Source: Megamerina dolium (Eukaryota; Arthropoda; Insecta; Diptera; Megamerinidae). Taken from it: a DNA stretch of 64,000 nt. The position numbers and the translations under genes were made by a program. Below the pieces are notes generated by a model, which worked only from the letters and a program-made list of their open reading frames with translations, made no database searches and was not told the DNA's origin. The DNA is taken from contig OY978526.1 of assembly GCA_963854835.1 (NCBI GenBank), positions 29,191,073-29,255,072 of the forward strand, read 5' to 3'. Shown in pieces: positions 20,566-32,782 of the stretch (position 1 is its first letter; every line of letters starts with the position of its first letter).

Positions 20566-21941
20566 AAAATCTCCTTACAGTCGGCTGGGGCCGACCAAAC
20601 TATACCCTGCATATGTAGATTTATATATAAAAAGTTTACTCGAATATCCAACTTTTCTTTTATTTCCACTTTTCGAGAAACAATTTTTGCATATACTACT
20701 AATTTACACCCGAAATATGGTTGACTTTGACGAAGTAAAAGGATTTTAAGATAATTCCGAGGCTTAGTATGGGAGCTATATAAAAAGTGGGCGTGGCTTA
20801 CCACTTTCTAGTAAATCCAATTAATTTTTCAATGTTAATCCACACCTTAAATTTGGTGTCCTACGTTGAATACTTTCTAAGTTATGGTGGTTAACATTTT
20901 TGTTTAATTTCCTCAACTTTGTATGGGAGCCCCAATAAGAAGTGGGCGTGGTACGCTGATTTTTGCCAGATTATTTCCGACTACCATATTAACCTAAGTG
21001 TTAATTATGATTGTTCTAGACAGAAGGATGCAGAAGTTACAGCTGTTTCAATTTAAAATTTGTATGGGGGCTACGATAAACAGTTGGCGTGGTGCGCCCA
21101 TTTCCTGTGAGTTTAATTGCTTGTACAATTCTAATCCATACCTTAAATCTCGTTGTCCTAGGCTAAATGATTTGTAAGCTATGGAGCTTACAATTTTAGT
21201 TTAATTCCCTCGACTTTGTATGGGAGACCCATGAAGGAGTAGGCCTGGCACACTTATTTTCTGCCAGATTATTTCCGAATACGATATTAATTTAAGTGTC
21301 AATTATAGTTATTCTAGACACAAGATTGCCGAAGTTACAGCTGTTTCAATTTAAAAGAAGTACATACACTTTGTATGAGAGCTACGCTAAAAAGTAGGCG
21401 TGGCTCAACCACTTTTGGCGAGGTTATATAGTAGTATAATATAAGTCTATGTGCCAAATATTGTTGTCCCAAGTGGTATATTATGTGAGTTATAGCAAGT
21501 TAAAGATTTTGAAAATTTCGAGGTTAGTCGCTTTGAATGCTTGGTGTGGGCGTGGTTATTGACCGATCATGCCCAATATCAATCCCCTCCGTACCCTTGG
21601 ATCGTAGGTTACTTGTGCCAAATTTCATCGAAATAGCTCAATATTTACTCAAGTTACCGTGCGAACCAGCCAGGTGACAGACAGACGGACGGACGGACGG
21701 ACGGACGGACATCGTTAAATCGAAAATTTAATCGACGCTGATCACGAATATATATCTATGTCTATATCTCCGGAGATTCCTTCACGGACGGACGGACGGA
21801 CGGACATCGTTAAATCGAAAATTTAATCGACGCTGATCACGAATATATATCTATGTTTATATCTCCGGAGATTCCTTCAAGTGGACACAAACATCTGACC
21901 GAAATGAATATACCATGCATATTGCATTATGCAGGGTATAA
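20566..21941 (+). mobile_element. mini-me/DINE-1-like (GTCY)n repeat, copy A
   Basis: One end reads AAATCTCCTTACAGTCGGCT and contains a hairpin (GTCGGC 20580-20585, loop TGGG, GCCGAC 20590-20595); the other ends GCATTATGCAGGGTATA. Inside are five degenerate units about 150 bp apart, each with GTATGGGAG...AGTGGGCGTGG (starts 20768, 20921, 21062, 21218, 21373), then a conserved block and a (GGAC)n tract on this strand. A 95-bp segment with part of the GGAC tract is duplicated (ATCG at 21711 and 21806). (GTCY)n tracts with a conserved core are the published hallmark of dipteran mini-me elements, which are related to DINE-1/Helentrons; assignment here is by resemblance. No helicase or transposase is encoded. 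Confidence 0.8.
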
Positions 21942-24489
21942 AAATGCCAAAAAGTGAGGTCATGTTGTTGATATCACCTTAGTTTTATTACACCATGGTG
22001 TTTACTACGTGTAAAGACACACATAGCAATGTAGTAAAAGCAAATATTTGTTTCATTGGCAATAGATATTTCCAAAATTGATTTTTTTTTCCTGGAATTT
22101 TTTGAATTTTGAAATTTTCAAGTAAGTTATTTGAGATTTTAGCCTTTAGCTGGCACATCAACCTTTTATTTTAGCTGTGTTTAGTAGTGTAATACAAAGA
22201 AATAGGAGATTTTTTTTACCAGCAAACTCTTACATTGCTCACATGGTAAAGTGCTGGTATTTGGTGACACACATCTGGTATTCGTTTGTAGTATTGCATT
22301 GTTACCATCTGTCTTTCACCGGTATAAAGTCATTTTTTTTACTTTCAGAGTATTTGCTCTAAAAGTACTGAGCTGATTAAATATTTTTTTCATTTGTTTA
22401 AAAGATTTTTTTCGTTGGTCATATCATGGCTTATACTGCATTAAGTTTACATACACAACTAACCCAATTGCACATATTATTGCATATATAAATTATACAA
22501 AAACAACCACGAAGTTAGCGACATTAGACAATTGTTTGTATTTAGTAATAGAGAAGGCAAATTTGACGCCGGCTTCCAAAGGAAATTATTTATAAAGTTT
22601 TAGTATTCTCTTTAAAGACGGCTCGAATTTTTTTTATAAAAATTTTTTTATACCACAAATATATTACGTACACATGTTATTGTAATGTTTTTCATTTTTT
22701 CTTAAATCGATTTTGATTTTCTTTCTCTCTTTTAAATTAACTAAGTGAATTATTTTATGAATGCATTAAAATCAATCTACACTTTGGCGGTATAAATCAC
22801 TATACCTCGACAATCAAGCATAGATACGAGTACATACAATGTGTACATACGAGTGTGCATGTGCTCATATGTTTGCTTGCAGAGACGAGTATTTCTGTAA
22901 GTGCAATGAGCTCATTAATAATTCTGTTGTTGTTGCTGCCATCCATAAGATTCAATAAAAATTGCAATTAATTAAGTTCAATTTTCAGCATTGTTTTTCA
23001 CATGAATTTTTTTTTTTTTTTTGAGAAGGAAGGCACGATACGACCACTTAAATTTTGCCATTAGACAAATTGCCCCGAAAAGTAGAAATTATTACACCGC
23101 CGCCGTTGCCAGTCCCACCATAATCATCATCGCCACAATAATCATGTAATATATAAGAGTGCAACAACAACAGCAACAATAGAAACTGAGAAGAAGAGGA
23201 AGAAGAAGCATAAACGGCAGCAGACAAATCGTTATTCATTAATTTATTCACTCATCAACATTTTGGTGAGGCACATTTGATACAGGCACCACAAGCATAC
23301 ACGATTATGACAGCTAATAATAATTATTATTATTCTTTTTGTATTGCATACACAATATTGTAAATGCAATTGCTACATCAGAGTGTTGATAGATACAATT
23401 TGTATGTATTTTAATTGTTCTATACATATGTGGGTGTGTATGCATAAATAAAAGTGCGTTTATTTTATGCATATTCATATTTGTAGAAAATTAGGAAGCC
23501 AACCAACAACAACAACAAAAATATATTTATCATGTTGTAAGACGATTATTAGAAACAGCTGCTATCTTCTGTTGTCGTAACTAGTGTTCTTGTTATTGTT
23601 GTTGTTTAATGGGCGCCATTTACCATAGAGAAGGTAGATGTATGTATGTATTATAAGAAATATGTGTGTCGATCTTATACTGTTTTAGGCATTTATGCTA
23701 TCAGTTATACAGATAGACAAAGTCATTCGTATAAAAAACATTTGTCAACACCCCCACTTTGACTCACGAACATATCCACACGGACATATTTTCACATTCA
23801 CATGGCCTAGCTACTTAATCCATAAATGTTTCCCTTTGTCCCTTTTTATTTTTTATTTCTATGTCATCTTCATAGGCTATGGAGCGTGTTAAATATTTTG
23901 ACTTGTGTAAGTCAATTAATTTTTTCATTTGTTGTTGTTAGTATTTATATGGTATTTTATTGTAATAGTAATGCAAGTACTACGTAAGTACATAAGATGA
24001 AGACAAAGATGACGCAACAGAAGTGCAGCATTAAATAAATGCTGCATTGTTAAAGACAATTTGCAGCATCGGCGGCAATATTTTGTATGCAAGTGTTGAA
24101 AAGTGCACTTAGACCCTTTGAAATTGTTATTATCTTCGATTGTGGCACACTGTGGCGCATACTTCTTCAGTGTTAATTAAGTGTGAAATGGTATTGGGCC
24201 ATTTCCATATAGTTTTCTTGCTTTTTATATTTTCTTTAATAAGATTTTTTTTTCTGTTTTACTTGAATTCCATATAATTTACATTATCAATTGAATGTAA
24301 TGCAACGATCATTTAAATTATCCAATCAAATTTAGCGTGAAATTAAGCGCCAATAGTGTGTGTGTGCAAGAAAACGTGATTTGATAATAATTACAATAAC
24401 AATTTATCTTTAGTTTCGATTTGGAGTGATATCTAATCTATTTTGGTGTTGATAAAATCATAAAATACTTGGTAGTAGCATGATCAGAG
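21942..24489. other. Non-coding stretch
   Basis: There is AT-rich DNA with TTG/CAA and ATT microsatellites (for example 22925-22940, 23160-23180 and 23590-23605). Short open frames are low in complexity. I see no gene or element end. Confidence 0.5.
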
Positions 24490-25830
24490 TTGTATAAATG
24501 AAATAAGTTTTATAATTACAAATATAATTACAATTACATTACCAGGAAATAATAGTTTGTTAACGAAAAGAATTCAATTCCATTCCATGTAATTGAAATT
24601 GTAATCATAATTATCTTAATTACATTACAAGTAATTGCAAATAGTAATTACATTTTTCAAATACACTAATCATAATGTAATTCAACATATTTCAAAATTT
24701 ATTTACAAAGAATTAAAATTGCTCTATAAAATTGGTTTAATTACATTATAGACAATTGTAATTTGTAATTGAAATTACAATTGTCATAATTATTATACTT
24801 TTTAATTGTATTCTATTGTATTATATTATATAATTGTATGTATTATGCTATTTAATTGTTTTATATAGAATTACTTCTTCAATACCTTGTGTAATGGTAT
24901 TGAACATTTTTACATTTTACGTAATTAAAAGGTAATAAAATAATTGAGAGCTTGAAAGCAAATTGGTTCCTAAAGTAATGATTTCTGTCTAATTCCGATT
25001 ATAATCTATACCAAATACAATACTTTTACAATGCCTCGTTATAAAATTGGACATTTTTACATTACGAAATTACTTGGTAATTGAATTTTGCATAAAAAGT
25101 AACGAAATTATTAATTTTGATTCAAAGTAATTGGGCAATGAAGTGCAAATTATTAACTTAATAAGTATTTATTTCCATCTATTGAACATTTTTACATCAT
25201 TACATTATTAAGTAATTGAATTTCAATGAAAAAGTAATGAAAGAATTCAATGGGGATACCAAATAATTGAGAACTTTAGGACCAATTCATTCTTAAAGTA
25301 ATTACTTTTTTAATAGAATTTGACATTTTTACATGATTACATTACTATCAAACGGAATTGTAAATAAGAAGAAGGATATTATTTTAATGTGAATATAAAG
25401 TAATTGAGTAATTATGCATATATTAATAACTAACGTAATGATTCCTAACTAGTTCAGACTATAACATTTTGGTAATTACTTTTTCAATGCCTTGAAATTT
25501 AATTAAATTTTTTTTTGAATTATTGCAATGCCAAGTAATTGACTTGTAATTATAAAGTCATGAAACAAGTCAACGTGTATACCAAATAATTGCGAAATTT
25601 AGTACAAATCAATTCCTAAAGTAATGATTCCTATCTAATTTCAACTATAAGCTTTGGTAATTACCTTTTCAATGGTTTGTAATGGAATTGAACACTTCTG
25701 CATTATAACATTACTAAGTAATTGAATTGTAAATAAAGGTAATTAAAAAAAAATTTTTTGTGTAAATTAATTCCTCTCATTTAGCTTCAACTACAACCTT
25801 TAAAATAATTACATCAATCAACTTCTATTA
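24490..25830. repeat. AATTAC/GTAATT-rich degenerate tandem array
   Basis: Over about 1.3 kb the same phrases return at irregular intervals of roughly 150-220 bp: AGTAATGATT(C/T)CT, a TTTCAATG/TTACAATG 'CCTTG' phrase, ACATTTTTACAT(T/G) and AAGTAATTGAATTTT. Examples start near 24978, 25295, 25435 and 25620. The units are strongly diverged, so this is an old array. No coding potential is present. Confidence 0.65.
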
Positions 25831-28061
25831 ATTCTGAAAAAAAAAGTATTCCGGCTTATGATCAACTTGTGAAAATTTTGTAATATTCTCTAGTTCAGCA
25901 AATGGTACTTTAATTTCATTCAGTACACTTCGCCAAAGGAGCTCAAGCTTTGATGCGATTAATGTTGCACGCTTTTCATTTATCCAATAACCGTTTGAAT
26001 TGATGCGTGTTGATAGATGATAATCACAACAATAGCAGCAACTATGAATATTACTAAACGTGATCATGAAACCAACTTCATTTCTAATTTCGTCATCATT
26101 ATGATCCTCATCGTCATTAGTATTATGAACTGTAGCATCATCATCATTACTATATTTACCATATTCTGATTCCTCTCACTTATTATTTAACATTTTTGTG
26201 GTTTATTCTGACTGACTGACTGACTGTGATCACCGCTACGAACTGATCTGTCATAATTTCTGACATGATCGATCGAGTGATTAGGTCTCTCGCTCTCTGA
26301 TGAATAATTTTTTTCTTCTTCTTCTTGTTTTCTTTTTGTATATTTTTTTTTTAGCGCCATATTATTACCGACAATATATTGGTACATATTACTTATAATA
26401 TGTAACAAGATCAATTGCGGTGCGAGGATGTGACTATGTAAAATATCTCCCCACATTTGTAACAAATTTGTTGGGAGCACAAATCTATGATGATTTATTT
26501 GCTGTTGTTGCTTTTGTTGTTATTGTTATTGGCGTTGAAACAATTTTCTCTATAATTTTATTTTTATTTTTCGTTATATTTTCTATTTCTGTTCTTTCTT
26601 AGCCATATCCTCTCTATTTCTATACTTACTTATGTGGCCATAACAACCGAATATCGATTTTGGCTATATTTCTATATGTTTATGTAAATTAGAACTGTGA
26701 AAATTTTTAGTTAGTTTGGTCTATTAAGTTTGGAAAGTCTTTTCAGGTTTTAATACCATTTAGAAATATATTCAGCACTTGAGAGATCTTAATTTTATAA
26801 TTCCATAATTTGAATGGGTCTAATATGAATACATATACATATATGCATGTGAATTGTATTGTGTTAATTAATTAATTTCTCATTTTCATTTACATAAAAG
26901 TACTTATATAGATTTTTTGTTTTACATTTTCTTCTACTTCCTTTGCATTTTCCACGCCAACACCCCAAAACATCACCCCTCACTCAGATGAGACAATTGA
27001 AATATGAAAATGAAGATAAATGGCTGTGGTTTGTAATACATTTTGTGGCACATTTAAATGTAGCAATTCCATTTACTGCATTTGTGGGTGTAAAATAATG
27101 AGATGAGGATTTTTCCTTTTTTTTTTTTGGTTTTTTATTCGATAGAGGCTTGCCTTGTTTTGCTATCGCATTAGGTGAACTTATTTAGTTGCTGCTGAGT
27201 GAGTACCTTTGTGGCGCTTGTTAAATTATTATGTTTGCTTAATGCTCAGCATTATTAGTAAAATATTTTTCTAAAATAATACACTTTATGCTAACCCTTG
27301 ATCTATGTGGAGGCTGTGTAGCTCTAAAATATATTGTGGGTGTTGTGTTTTCCTGGATTAACTTACATTCAAATACATAGATTATTGCTGTTTGAGTGTG
27401 AGTACAACACAAAAAGGTGCAGGTGCATTTCAAATGTAACAGACTTATTTAAAATATTTAGGAAATAATTGTCATTAATCATTCCTTATTGCCATGCATT
27501 TAAATGATTGTTCCGAAAAGTAGACATTAATTTCGTTTCCATTGCGAAACCAAAACAAAATGAATTACATCGGTGTGGCTTACATATTTATTTTTCATAT
27601 TTTTACAAAATTACTTATTGTTTTGTTGTTGTTGATGTATTTTCTTTAAAATGAATTCAATGCCTTAAATATTTCTTTGTTATTTTAAGAGATTTATATA
27701 GAAATGCATATGAGTTCATGCTGTGACTTTTTAACTTTAGTGTTATTCTCCATTATGCCCATTGCTTTGAACCGACTTTAATCTGTAACGGTCATTTTGC
27801 TAGTATACATGTCAATCAACACATATATATGTATATCAATACACATTCACTTATTCACTCAACATCCAAATTTGATGATTTCTTTGCTGTCAACACAGTT
27901 CATCCATTGTTAATTATACTATATACATATAGATCATTTTCATTTTATTATTCTTTCATTAGCAAAATTGACAATTGTATCTGTTGACAATTGCCAATAT
28001 CTATATATAGGTATTTATTTATAGAATACTAATTAAATGTTTGGCAGCAAGGATGCTCATA
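25831..28061. other. Non-coding stretch up to the gap
   Basis: It contains ATC/GAT and GACT simple repeats (about 26205-26225) and AT-rich DNA. Open frames of up to 97 codons on either strand are low-complexity and unsupported. Confidence 0.5.
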
Positions 28062-28261
28062 NNNNNNNNNNNNNNNNNNNNNNNNNNNNNNNNNNNNNNN
28101 NNNNNNNNNNNNNNNNNNNNNNNNNNNNNNNNNNNNNNNNNNNNNNNNNNNNNNNNNNNNNNNNNNNNNNNNNNNNNNNNNNNNNNNNNNNNNNNNNNNN
28201 NNNNNNNNNNNNNNNNNNNNNNNNNNNNNNNNNNNNNNNNNNNNNNNNNNNNNNNNNNNNN
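28062..28261. other. Assembly gap, 200 N
   Basis: Exactly 200 unresolved bases. The round number suggests a placeholder instead of a measured length. Open frames crossing it are meaningless. Confidence 0.99.
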
Positions 28262-28329
28262 CACAGAACCAAAATGGTGTAATGATTTATGACTTATGAT
28301 GTTCTATTTACCTTTACAGTGGTAAGTAC

Positions 28330-28690
28330 TGAGGGCACCTTTGACTTCCTCGGAAAAATATGGCCCTCTAATACCACCAAACAAGAGTAAAACATATGAT
28401 CGACCCCATTAATGCTTATTTTTCGATATTTATCTTGAACATACTTATCGCCTATCTTTACCATTTAATGGGGTTCCCCTACAAAATATTATAAATTTAG
28501 CTTTCATCGCTCCCAGAATGCCCCTAGAGGGGTAACATATATGAACACTTCCTATTCATTTCTACTACTTAATATTTTTTCTGAACATACTTACCATCTA
28601 TCTTCACCCCTAATGAGGACTCTGCTACAAAATGCACATAAGAGCACCTAAAAATCGACCAATAATCCCATAGTTGCCCAGAAATCTATC
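28330..28690. repeat. Dispersed degenerate repeat, block 1
   Basis: Phrases such as TTTCTGAACATACTTACC(A/G)TCTATC, CACC(C/T)CTAATG(A/G)GG, (C/G)TACAAAAT and CACCTAAAAATCGA recur within this block and again at 41340-42000 and, more weakly, 61850-62047. The units resemble each other across the window but are old. No coding potential or terminal repeats could be identified. Confidence 0.5.
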
Positions 28691-31020
28691 CTAAAATGGA
28701 GAAATGGTGCTCGTTAAATTTTACACTGATAAACATAGTACTATTGTTCAATGAAATTGGAAAATTTATTATTCGAATTCGAACAAAACGACTCCTTGAG
28801 ATATGATAATTATAATAATAGAATAGAATTTTGTGTTAAAATGTATATGATGAATAACCTTTTTAATTTTGAATTATAAGACTGAAAAATTTACCAAATA
28901 TAATTCAGTCATTCATTTTAATTTTTAATTAAAATATTTATTCTCTCATAATTGTTCCCACCATTAAGAGGTAACCACAATAATTATGTACGGAAAAAGA
29001 GGGTGGAAATTGGTTCTCCAAAAAAAAAAAAAACACAAAATATATAGCATAACTTATTTTCAAGAAAGCATTAATCGTCATGAGAAATAACAGCAAGAGA
29101 AATAAATAATTAGGATTTCTATGTGTACCATAAGTGATCGCATTTCTTCACCTTCTTCAGCAGCAGTATACATACGAGTATAACTATAAGTAGCTAAACG
29201 AGAGTTATTTTAAATGTTTTCATTTCAAATGAACTACATCGTGATTCTTAAATACTTTAAACTATTTTTTAAAAGAAGTGGCAAATAAATTAGTTGCATA
29301 AACTCCTTCAAACATCAACAACAATAAAGAGAGAATTGCTGAGATCATAATTTTTTGAAAGATGCACGATTAATTTTATAAATATTAGTTATTAATCACA
29401 TCAAGGACGAGGTCTCGTAATCAATCAATCTATGAAGAGGATTTTTAAGAAATCGCATTAAGTCAATTTATTCACTATTATAGAAAAACCTCTCAACGCA
29501 TAATTCAGATAATTAACTATTGCACCTACCATTTTTAAAATGTTCGTGATTCAATAAATTTCATATCAAATTTTAAATACATAAATCAAAGAATGAACAT
29601 TAAAATAATTCTGATGAAATAATTGACCCATTGGTAAAAGGGCATGAATTTTTAATTGTGCGTGTGAATGTGTTGTTCCACAGAATTATTGAACTATTTA
29701 TTTATAATTTTTATTTGAAAATAAACAAAATTACAATTATTCAACAATTACAATTATCATTATAGCATTCATATTTATTTTATTGATAATATCAGCTCTC
29801 ATTGTTTGTTGTAAAAGTGTGGGAAAGTTGAATTTCTCCTACAGATATGCAACAACAACAATAACAAGTTTGGTTGTGTAGGAGAAGCGTGCAACATAGA
29901 TATATCTATTCATTACTTCTGCTCCAAAAATAAAGTAAAACAAACAAAAATGATTAATTTTCTAATGAAATTGTATTCAATTGTTATTACTGCTGTTGCT
30001 GCTGCTGCTTGTTGTTGTTATTATGTTAATATTGTGGCATATTGTTGCTTTGCAGCATTGTTTCTAAAATTAAACAAACAAATAAATGAACAATAAATCG
30101 ATGTTGCTGCTGCTGCTGCTGCTGTTGTTGTTGTTGTGCTTGTTATTGTTACAGTTACTTTATTATATAATTAATTACAAGTTTTATTAGTTTTGAGTAG
30201 GATGATGAACAAACATGAAATAGAAGAAGATATGAGATATATGAGTAAATTTATTCAACAACATTTTTCATTCAAAGCGATAATGAGGAATACAATTTAT
30301 ATGAAACCATTGATCTAACTAAAGGTTATCTTTTTAAATTAGATTTATATAATAGAGAAATTTATGAATATATATAAAGTAATGTGTTTCTACTCTTATA
30401 TATGTATTACTCGTATTATTGTTGAAAACCGTGAGAAATATGTAGCAATTAGTAGTAAGAAATAATTTCAGTTACTCCAAAAAATAATCGGATACAATTA
30501 TAAGTACATATTTTTTGCATGCAACCATAATTTGCCACATATGGTAGCGGATAAAACGCCTTTAATAACATACATTTATTATCGTAATCATCATAATCAT
30601 GAACGCCATTAAAATGTGCAATAATAACAACAACAACACCAATAAAAGAAAAAATCATAACACCAACGCAATCCAACTCACGTGAAAGCATATTTTTTTC
30701 AAATATATGCTTATACCTTGCAGCAATTTTTGCACTCTAATCTAAGAATCACTGGTTCTGAAATATGCTGTGAATATGGAAAAAATATTTTACGTAGCAG
30801 AAAATATGAACAATGTTTGCTTAAAGAATCATTCTGGTGAATTTTAGGTCTCGCCTATAGAATTGTAGTGTTCCTTTGTTGCTTTTTTCTTTGTCCTTTG
30901 TTTCTCTGTTGACATTTAGAAATTTTTTTGTATATTTTTATAATTCTTGGCTGAGATTTTTATGTAGATGTGTGTGTTGGGTTTTGGTTTGTTAATTTTC
31001 GCCTGAAAGTAGATGTACGT
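28691..31020. other. Non-coding stretch
   Basis: AT-rich DNA with TTG/CTG microsatellites at about 29993-30020 and 30105-30135. No gene or element boundary is visible. Confidence 0.5.
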
Positions 31021-31023
31021 GGG

Positions 31024-31764
31024 GGTCCCAGAACTACCCGACCTTACAAAGAAAACAACATATTTGCAAAATTTTTTTTTTTTTATTTCTCAACATAATC
31101 TCCTTTTAGCTCTATACACTTTTCCCAGCGATATTTGATAGCTTCGATACCCTGTTTATAGTATGAACTCTGTAGCTCATTAAAATAGCCATCTACCGCA
31201 GACTCCACCTATTCATTGTTTGCAAATCTTCCACCACAAAGACCTTTTTTCAAATTTGGAAATAAAAAATAATCCGAAGAAGCTAAATCTGGCGAATAAG
31301 GTGCGTGCTGAAGCAATTCGATAAGCAATAATACTCGCCGTTGATTGTTTTTTCTTTTTGAAGATAATCAATAAAAATTATCCCACGTGCATCCCAAAAA
31401 ACAGACGTCATCACCTTGCCTGCAGATGGAACTGTCTTCGCCTTATTTGGACACGATTCTCCCCTTCCAGTCCGCTGTTTTGACTACTCCTTTGTCTCAG
31501 GTGTGAAGTCGTGGACCTATTTTTCAACTCGACTTTGTTACTATGAAACATCGCCAAACACTCTATAGAAACATCTTCACGACGTTGTTTTTGTTCTATT
31601 GTGAGCAAGCGCGGCACTCATCTTGCACATCCATCTTTCTTTTTCGATGGCTCAAAAAAAAAAAAAAATAAATAATACTAAATACTAAAGGTTGCCACTT
31701 TTCAGCAAAGTAATTTTTTTCACACTACCGCCATCTATATATCAGGTCGGGTAGTTCTGGGACC
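31024..31764 (-). mobile_element. mariner element, heavily deleted, with 21-bp TIRs
   Basis: The ends are perfect inverted copies: GGTCCCAGAACTACCCGACC (with one more T) at 31024-31044 and its reverse complement at 31744-31764. The flanks do not show an obvious TA pair. The element is 741 bp, little more than half a full mariner, because the transposase has lost its N-terminal half and two internal segments. Confidence 0.88.
31075..31640 (-). pseudogene. mariner transposase, broken; two catalytic motifs deleted
   Basis: Minus-strand pieces in order: PRLLTIEQKQRREDVSIECL; a deletion that removes the DETW motif and with it the first catalytic Asp; FTPETKE, a stop, then SKQRTGRGESCPNKAKTVPS; AGKVMTSVFWDARGIIFIDY; TINGEYY; then a jump that removes the HDNAR motif with the second Asp; ELLQHAPYSPDLASSDYFLF, holding the third Asp; and the C-terminal GIEAIKYRWEKCIELKGDYV. 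It is a different mariner lineage from 17208-18321, judged by WDARG and the C-terminal motif. Confidence 0.88.
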
Positions 31765-32782
31765 GTTCTTTATGTATGTTTATTTAGAGTGGTCAGTACT
31801 GCCTGGTTGTTTGAAACACAGTAGGTTGCAGTAGGTTTGAGATTTTTGGCCCATGTGTGAACCAATGTTGGACTTCGTCCCTTAAGTGAACCGGTTCTTG
31901 TTTCCACTCCAATCTGTGTGAGATGGCGATCAAGTAGTTAAATGAGGTTGGCGGTGGTAGAATTCTTCAAATCCTTTACTAAAGGTAGGTAATTTTAAAT
32001 TGATTAATATCGAAAAATTTTGTGCAGTAATGTCGAAATTGTTTCATATGGAATTTGTTGCAAAATCTCATTGCATGTTTTTGCCATGATATCGAAAATT
32101 GATATCTATACACTCCTTTTTCGACATTATTTCCAATTTTTTGAGTAATAATGTCGAAAAAGTCAAATAAAATAGTGCAAAATTATTCGAAAGAAATTGA
32201 AAATAATACAGAAAAAATATTGTTGACATAATTGCGAAAAATTGACGGAATTAATTCAGCCAAATTCAGTAACCAGTTATGCAAGCAGTAAAATAAAAAT
32301 ATGGAATAGATAATTGTCATATGTAAATGCAGCTTCATTTACAGCACAGATCATTGAACTTTTTCAACCGCCACTTCATTGCTATTACAAAAATCATCAA
32401 TCATTTCCCTGCTGGGTATGTATATACTTATTTGCATCATAATTTGCATTAAATATGGCCGTAACAGTAAGTAATAAAATAAAAAGAGAAAAAACTCAAA
32501 CTGAAAAACATGAATATTATGAGAAAGATCTCGATTTGATAATAGTCGTACATATCGTATGTATGTAATAAGAATCAGAATAATTTGGTAGGTACACCCA
32601 CAAATTAAATATGAGTATGCCAACAACGAAAGAATGAGTGAACGCAGTCGAGTCTTCTATTTAATATTCAACACCACGCCTGATATTAAATGAACACCAA
32701 ACGACACCAATACAACAATGGCAATTATAGCAATGAACAATCCCTACTTTTGTGATTAAGTGTGAGTATGTGAGAGAGTTTT
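31765..32782. other. Unassigned stretch
   Basis: Phrases like TGTCGAAA and TTGTCGACAT-type words recur around 32030-32240 (ATGTCGAAA at about 32030, 32120, 32152), hinting at a decayed local repeat. No coding signal. Confidence 0.35.

Noticed and set aside
20499..20804. 101-codon minus-strand ORF (MVSHAHFLYSS...)
   Set aside because: Part of the mini-me-like repeat; versions at 34142-34399 and 48204-48455 differ only by amino-acid-changing substitutions.
21687..21712. GACG repeats as a CRISPR-like array
   Set aside because: A four-base microsatellite without spacers, belonging to a dipteran repeat family.
28019..28292. Open frames of unknown residues
   Set aside because: They are created by the 200-N assembly gap.
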